The notes under the pieces are model-generated. The model was not told the origin of the DNA. It saw nothing but the letters and a program-made list of their open reading frames with translations, and searched no databases. 64,000 bases of DNA from a virus: positions 50,944-114,943 of IMG/VR virus record IMGVR_UViG_3300044953_000102; one strand, 5' to 3'. Position numbers and translations under genes: made by a program. The first letter of the stretch is position 1. Every line of letters starts with the position of its first letter. Shown piece by piece: positions 62,401 to 64,000 of this stretch.

Positions 62401-64000
62401 GAAAAACTGTTAGCTGTACAAGCATTAGATAATGCATTTAATTTCTTCCATCTTTTTCAAGATAATGAGAATTCATTTGCTGTTAGAATGACACAGCTTT
62501 TACAGAATTATCCAAATCTTAAAAAAGATTTTCCTGTTTTGTCTAAATTAAAATTTGATTCTTCAAAACAAGAATCTGCATTTAATTTATATATAGCTGA
62601 TAAAGATTTTGATAATGATAAATCTAATCTATATACAAATGACTTAAAGAAGCTTGCTGATCCTACAGTTAACAAAGTAAATGACCCTGTAGAAAATGCA
62701 AGAATAAGTTCTATGTTTAAATATCTAAATCTATATGCATTCTTACAAACAGGATTAAATAAAACTAAATTAAGCTTTACAAATATCACTGACTTTACTG
62801 ATATACTAACTATCTTAGAAAGTGAAGCTGAATTATTTATGAATGCATTAGATAAAAATGGGGTTAATCTTTTAGATAATTTTTATGATTTATTTGTAAG
62901 ACAAAATAACTCAGATATAAATACTAATAAATCACGGTTTAAAGATTATCTTTCTAATATAGATTATGAAAATCCTGAAAAAATTAAACGTCCTGAAACA
63001 GCAACTGAGTTAACTGCTCAACAACCCACTCAAGGTAGTGTTAAACCAGGAGTAGATGAACTATTTGAATCTAATCCTGAATTAGCTAATCAGATACACG
63101 AGGTTTTAGGATTTAAAATAGAGTTAAACGATACTTTTATAAATAACTTAAAAACCACTGGTTATAATAAGTATAAAAAGTTAAATACATACGATTTAGA
63201 AAAAGAAGCGTCTAAATTAGGTGTCACTTTAAAAAAAGTAGAAGCAGGAATACCCATTCCTTTTAATAAATTTCAAGACATTAATAGTGCTTTTCAATAT
63301 ATATTGAGTTCTTCTTTACCTAATAGATTAAATATAGACTCTCTTATTAAACTAAAAAAAGAGTATTTGATTAAAGTACAATCAGAAAACGACAGGCAAT
63401 TAGGATTAAACAGTATAGATTATTTAATTGAGTTGTTAAATAATCAAGTAACTCCGCAACAAAAACAACAAGCTCAACAACTTTATTCTCAATATCTAAA
63501 TACTATATTTCCAGATAGTAAAGTGAAGGATATTGTTTATCATGGTACTAAAGGAGAAAAATTTGATAAGTTTATATCTTCTGAAAAAGGAGAATTTGGC
63601 AAAGGTGTTTATTTTGGAAATTATCAAACAGCTTTAGAAAATACGGATACGTTAGATGATTTTACATTAGAACCGAAGATAGGTTTTAATAAAAATAAAA
63701 TCATAGCTGCTGTAATAAATACTCAAAATATATTTGAAAGAAATTTAGGAGGAAATGGAGTTAGAAATGAATATGTAGTTGAACCAGAACAAATCCACAT
63801 ATTAGGTAGTAAACAAGATATAGAAGGGTTTAAAGAGTTTGTTAGTCAACCATCTACTCAACAACAAGGTAGTGTTACAAATAATCCAGCAGAATATACT
63901 AATTATCATGGAGGTGCTAAAAAGTATGATACTTATTGGGAAACTGATGGTAAAACTTTTGGAGTGGAAAAACATACTGTGTACACTACTGATTCTTATG
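53470..64000 (+). CDS. Giant virion RNA polymerase with zincin, ADP-ribosyltransferase-like and SLOG-like domains (3' end outside window)
   Basis: The frame is open from ATG 53470 to the right edge, at least 3510 codons. An HExxH zincin is near 780-900: HEAWH at 846-850 and probable third ligand Glu896 (EEDLAEEF). The RNA polymerase core covers roughly 1900-2500. It has a beta-like segment with Lys1973 (SFHKFSLAP) and Lys2012 (FESGSKV), then RIPVQGLAQM and GADFDIDKM with Asp2358, 2360 and 2362. This matches the DxDxD active site of crAss-like virion RNA polymerases (phi14:2 gp66) and parallels cellular NADFDGDQM. Residues 3350-3450 resemble an ADP-ribosyltransferase: His3358 (VYHGT), Tyr3381 (GVYFG), Glu3438/Glu3440. 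From 3478, YHGGAKKYDTYW looks like the start of a SLOG/YAcAr domain. It probably transcribes early phage genes after ejection. Confidence 0.85.
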   Translation, partial: MACSLNRDQVLDLYEVIYGEIIDRIKDSNLPAIDINQLIKETYSVVKEGSGDQVKALLYAQAIPDVFQLVTQDEEVNDYLVDNNFDFTGLAKMRKRFADLAEVGKDVAQEKMSKDEIDSKIKETNKSKKDFSLKVDVDPKILWSFNEENGAKVSSVWTTTIQMAVAQNPETVSDEDRNKMDPEKKLFSDVVKSIARIAKERSGNEPIIYQGRVLTLTALLTRNIDRDLLTTSDKTHMEKNPDDKGISAVITDEDGNFLYFTEEGNITDNPEEGRIVYQYLRRVTNQNGELYIGNPQNKQGRKYTLIDPEVLAKRHAEKIEENGGKVSKELLNSLIKQYTENQLRQVNQLYELRKLIENGNVEQIILPITRATFGVAPTATKRVTIVEAGITEADVKRAVPITSGKYRGYQYLIVQKNKPGEIVAEQELLISYSSITPEIAEKIATVLTTKALLKGRELTPDERKAYFELFINNTKKNDSNTNRDRIQVFTRVINGEKTFVVEIAGKKIPETVLYTEEGKQMIVDHLLGVSNTARPKYVATGKEIGSNEYWPANVSFNFTGMKKPFPDYEIEGNTIKETLKNYFDTIKSFVRVVYTDQTLAEEEGLNAYINYVIPEGTIDNEGTIPLYRPKTQTQPQTKTKTDKEVTKPTTKSQSRNKPANTSTPQKESTYTISMKNQIKDAGGKVENYKPRMKVDELAKAVGLTEKQIIQFRANALDASPDIKSTVPAKPLTEAEVKETNVENNPATRVNLFADILEGSSNSALYKKAEKNGLNRDKLRGKFLDKVFTSKADREAAERWWKNSPLSKFISLERITEVVNSDAFATWAGYGITLYEADGGTSVDLYHEAWHGFSQLFLSKNTKIDMYEKLLKLPKYANRKYATKEDAYFDIEEDLAEEFRDYAKSKGKKTTKGFLSKIFDAIYQFIKNMFGRTNKKQVATNLQDIDTVKEMFDKLYRASENPEILSNLKPSMDNVMFGKLNRAKTINDNFTLEESKKISNAMDSMMAVIFQNYNRDFNTSAAAIKLLKNPEYKKDLYKDIYDRFERLRISYIDQLELNDELLLDPKFVKEYDLLVKITDNYGNLTGTLDGKEKNNVIAYHLEKSKFKILREQYIEIEDPSNIEKSSIFIKNDGNTISAKELASIETMMLLASVFKVTRINGEVVQSREGLFGLPELQDVDITWNRLAKILQGSYDEMDMYIRIYENSENYPELKQLLNLLPDPFKIKMGSEYESSLEFDSETNFWQDFKKPRIPYIQLNLNKEYKKSEGAPTIKEYEARIAKANFDVYQVIQDWKSNFATADSTINPYIIKDKYDRNLLNTAKIVADFGTDGRFNYKKANEFLQALGIVLDQSSTAIQSILNNTTKPFSATFGVDRMYEVIKKVNKSISPDAFLFKRDPLTFLLNGLPSSLRDNEKQSEEVRGRLRAIAEIQNKFSDSYSNFSVQTPEGNRVWEHMVDNTITRIVTAINFAKNWQELTTDAADPAGRFKQMRWLNEANNTFSPFSKILRSIFDLDPMSSTYGEKITDTKLTLSNVAGTQMVSYKNEGGTSTAAMDATSKYLQEFHTMLLNGVEEFMRHASKNTAMGLSVDGDIITYNGKKAGRLYVDIESFLEYADGEIKGYDIVEGYIAAEANRIVRFQQDIDKYKNYAGYNRKVKRKDNQKTPVMAGQAFTAFDDVLSQGVQAEIYSILDKVSKNPLADFNFISELDNNPELRNKIRKDVAEYFNQDTDENLKRLQKAKYIDKGLFNRVKITNDQLTDDEVERALVKAYTYNSFIHKMETVILAYGDLAQYNHAKEEFHKRNAGLGSGGRGFRADARAQVYLSSLKNYYAERRGYNVRNYDGTLVTAIMKEMTFNSVMYKEYRDAIEEAVFERTKDKKKAKEIADISASEYFNEDKPQMKIADGQGLISFEWYRILKNAEGNWSAEQELLYRKVSLGENITAEDVVEFFPPYKLQYFGNIEATGLPINSFHKFSLAPIIPGVWKEGTPIFDLHEKMMEDQVDYVLFESGSKVSHLGSGDQILNPNGTFNKDVKFTKNIIFADFLKNQTEINSSYKDKSIFSTQMRKMILEGLYERGKIKSTKYNDITNDRVKKYIRNVEEYTNLLKLELLEEMGYEETSPGVYKTKDNSSTGKLLNMIRQNLEREDLLSDDLIEFIDVYDESGELEHDLSFHPEAAKIEKLLLSMINKRIIKQKVSGEPLVQVSVGLTAGQFTKPDLRKATKDEIKKWASATYLLPGYHRKSNGYTAASKVMIAMRGTYYNLFNLEYQDGETVGVYFEDGKLDMDASLARLNEKIKDDAWLDADNEANRKAITLVGVRIPVQGLAQMEFAEVFEFLPPQAGNIIIVPADIVAKSGADFDIDKMTTYITTLDEQGKVIKREYKDNDEIKKLRGTDQFLQAITLQKIALENEMIQDMKNILELPENYASLIMPNGTFILKEIADKLASKVMEYNPKKNKMTEDTGEISPTRVLEALYNVYKHESNIVGKKTLGLGAIENTFNVIMNTLGAYMPDEYIISKEVRKSNMRLRHNKMDKNGKEVISMSDLYDVDGTNKISDVISQMMNGWVDVEKDAWIFFIQGNYEVAPTLLYLVKAGVPVKEAIYFVSNPLVREYVDEQRLAKSTFADVLGKKPKSPGLAKYQAASNIIKKYFDKDQLKGTSKNDERYLAGQDLLNEFFKGKKQKHFTENEMLDLIETDNRNSDIAKAMFLHYLELEQQIAGYTALKMSSNPDTSTKSTLSDVEQTEANIEDLFFDKRVPTEIVEAMIDDSILKSFFNGPLALAVSRPLFKLRYHKTISDYLIGKKDKIREDLEITFPGKNIEMFSNVFRNDLVSFIFQNAIRKYKKEDGFISLNMDTTIPTSMAKELKRGAFVKNGTLYLDMKQLQKEFKEKAWIKNSEAENSYENRGLYPLHPSTFMNNFEVNFNEYLNFVSQREYLRSITPMTQEYVDSFYFKEELKNTKELFEDLSNEKAVRYTYEKLLAVQALDNAFNFFHLFQDNENSFAVRMTQLLQNYPNLKKDFPVLSKLKFDSSKQESAFNLYIADKDFDNDKSNLYTNDLKKLADPTVNKVNDPVENARISSMFKYLNLYAFLQTGLNKTKLSFTNITDFTDILTILESEAELFMNALDKNGVNLLDNFYDLFVRQNNSDINTNKSRFKDYLSNIDYENPEKIKRPETATELTAQQPTQGSVKPGVDELFESNPELANQIHEVLGFKIELNDTFINNLKTTGYNKYKKLNTYDLEKEASKLGVTLKKVEAGIPIPFNKFQDINSAFQYILSSSLPNRLNIDSLIKLKKEYLIKVQSENDRQLGLNSIDYLIELLNNQVTPQQKQQAQQLYSQYLNTIFPDSKVKDIVYHGTKGEKFDKFISSEKGEFGKGVYFGNYQTALENTDTLDDFTLEPKIGFNKNKIIAAVINTQNIFERNLGGNGVRNEYVVEPEQIHILGSKQDIEGFKEFVSQPSTQQQGSVTNNPAEYTNYHGGAKKYDTYWETDGKTFGVEKHTVYTTDSY

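Noticed and set aside
1-64000. Stop-codon reassignment (TAG to Gln or TGA to Trp) as in some gut crAss-like phages
   Set aside because: TAG ends the portal gene and TGA ends the gene at 20400, both at natural boundaries next to new starts.
1-64000. tRNA genes or CRISPR arrays
   Set aside because: Gaps between genes are all short (about 110 bases at most) and contain no cloverleaf or regularly spaced repeats.

Overview
The window looks like the structural (right) arm of a large, AT-rich, podovirus-like dsDNA phage of Bacteroidota, most likely crAss-like (order Crassvirales) or a close relative. The evidence is the gene order, large terminase - portal - acidic scaffold-like protein - HK97-type major capsid protein - small head proteins - fibres - HU/IHF-like protein - ring/adaptor proteins - tail hub, followed by very large virion cargo genes. 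These end in a virion RNA polymerase with the motif DFDID. All genes are on the + strand, tightly packed, often overlapping as TAATG. TAA, TAG and TGA all act as stops, so the code is standard. Starts lack Shine-Dalgarno sequences and have A-rich leaders, as expected for a Bacteroidota host. No tRNA, rRNA, CRISPR array, insertion sequence or integrase was seen, and no gene-free stretch exceeds about 110 bases.

Layout. 1-7.3 kb: packaging and head genes (terminase entering from the left edge, portal, scaffold-like, major capsid protein), closed by a strong terminator. 7.3-11 kb: a conserved structural protein, then nine very small Lys/Gly/Met-rich basic proteins that may condense DNA or fill the head, one of them too short for ordinary ORF calling. 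11-12.3 kb: a ring/adaptor-like protein and a ferritin with an intact ferroxidase centre. 12.4-19.7 kb: a cysteine-rich surface block with a probable abundant structural protein, a zinc-ribbon peptide, a repeat protein and two fibres sharing an N-terminal attachment motif. 19.8-27.6 kb: HU/IHF-like protein, two ring/adaptor proteins and a 1833-residue tail hub-like protein. 27.6-64 kb: seven giant genes that are probably internal, ejected proteins.

The most interesting part is the last 36 kb. The giant proteins carry enzymes that look meant for delivery into the host with the genome: a SET-domain methyltransferase with two HExxH zincins (27561-31562), a RecB/Cas4-like PD-(D/E)XK nuclease (inside 46047-53468), and a protein of at least 3510 residues (53470 to beyond the right edge). 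This last protein joins an HExxH zincin, an RNA polymerase core, an ADP-ribosyltransferase-like domain and the start of a SLOG/YAcAr-like domain. Several of the giant proteins share short linear motifs (P-x-A-Q-x-G, C-P-x-G-x-x-W/F/Y...C and a GY-[IV]-VE tail) that may be packaging or processing signals. One giant gene (31565-34478) is broken by a single extra T. Family assignments are from reading motifs by eye; no database search was run.
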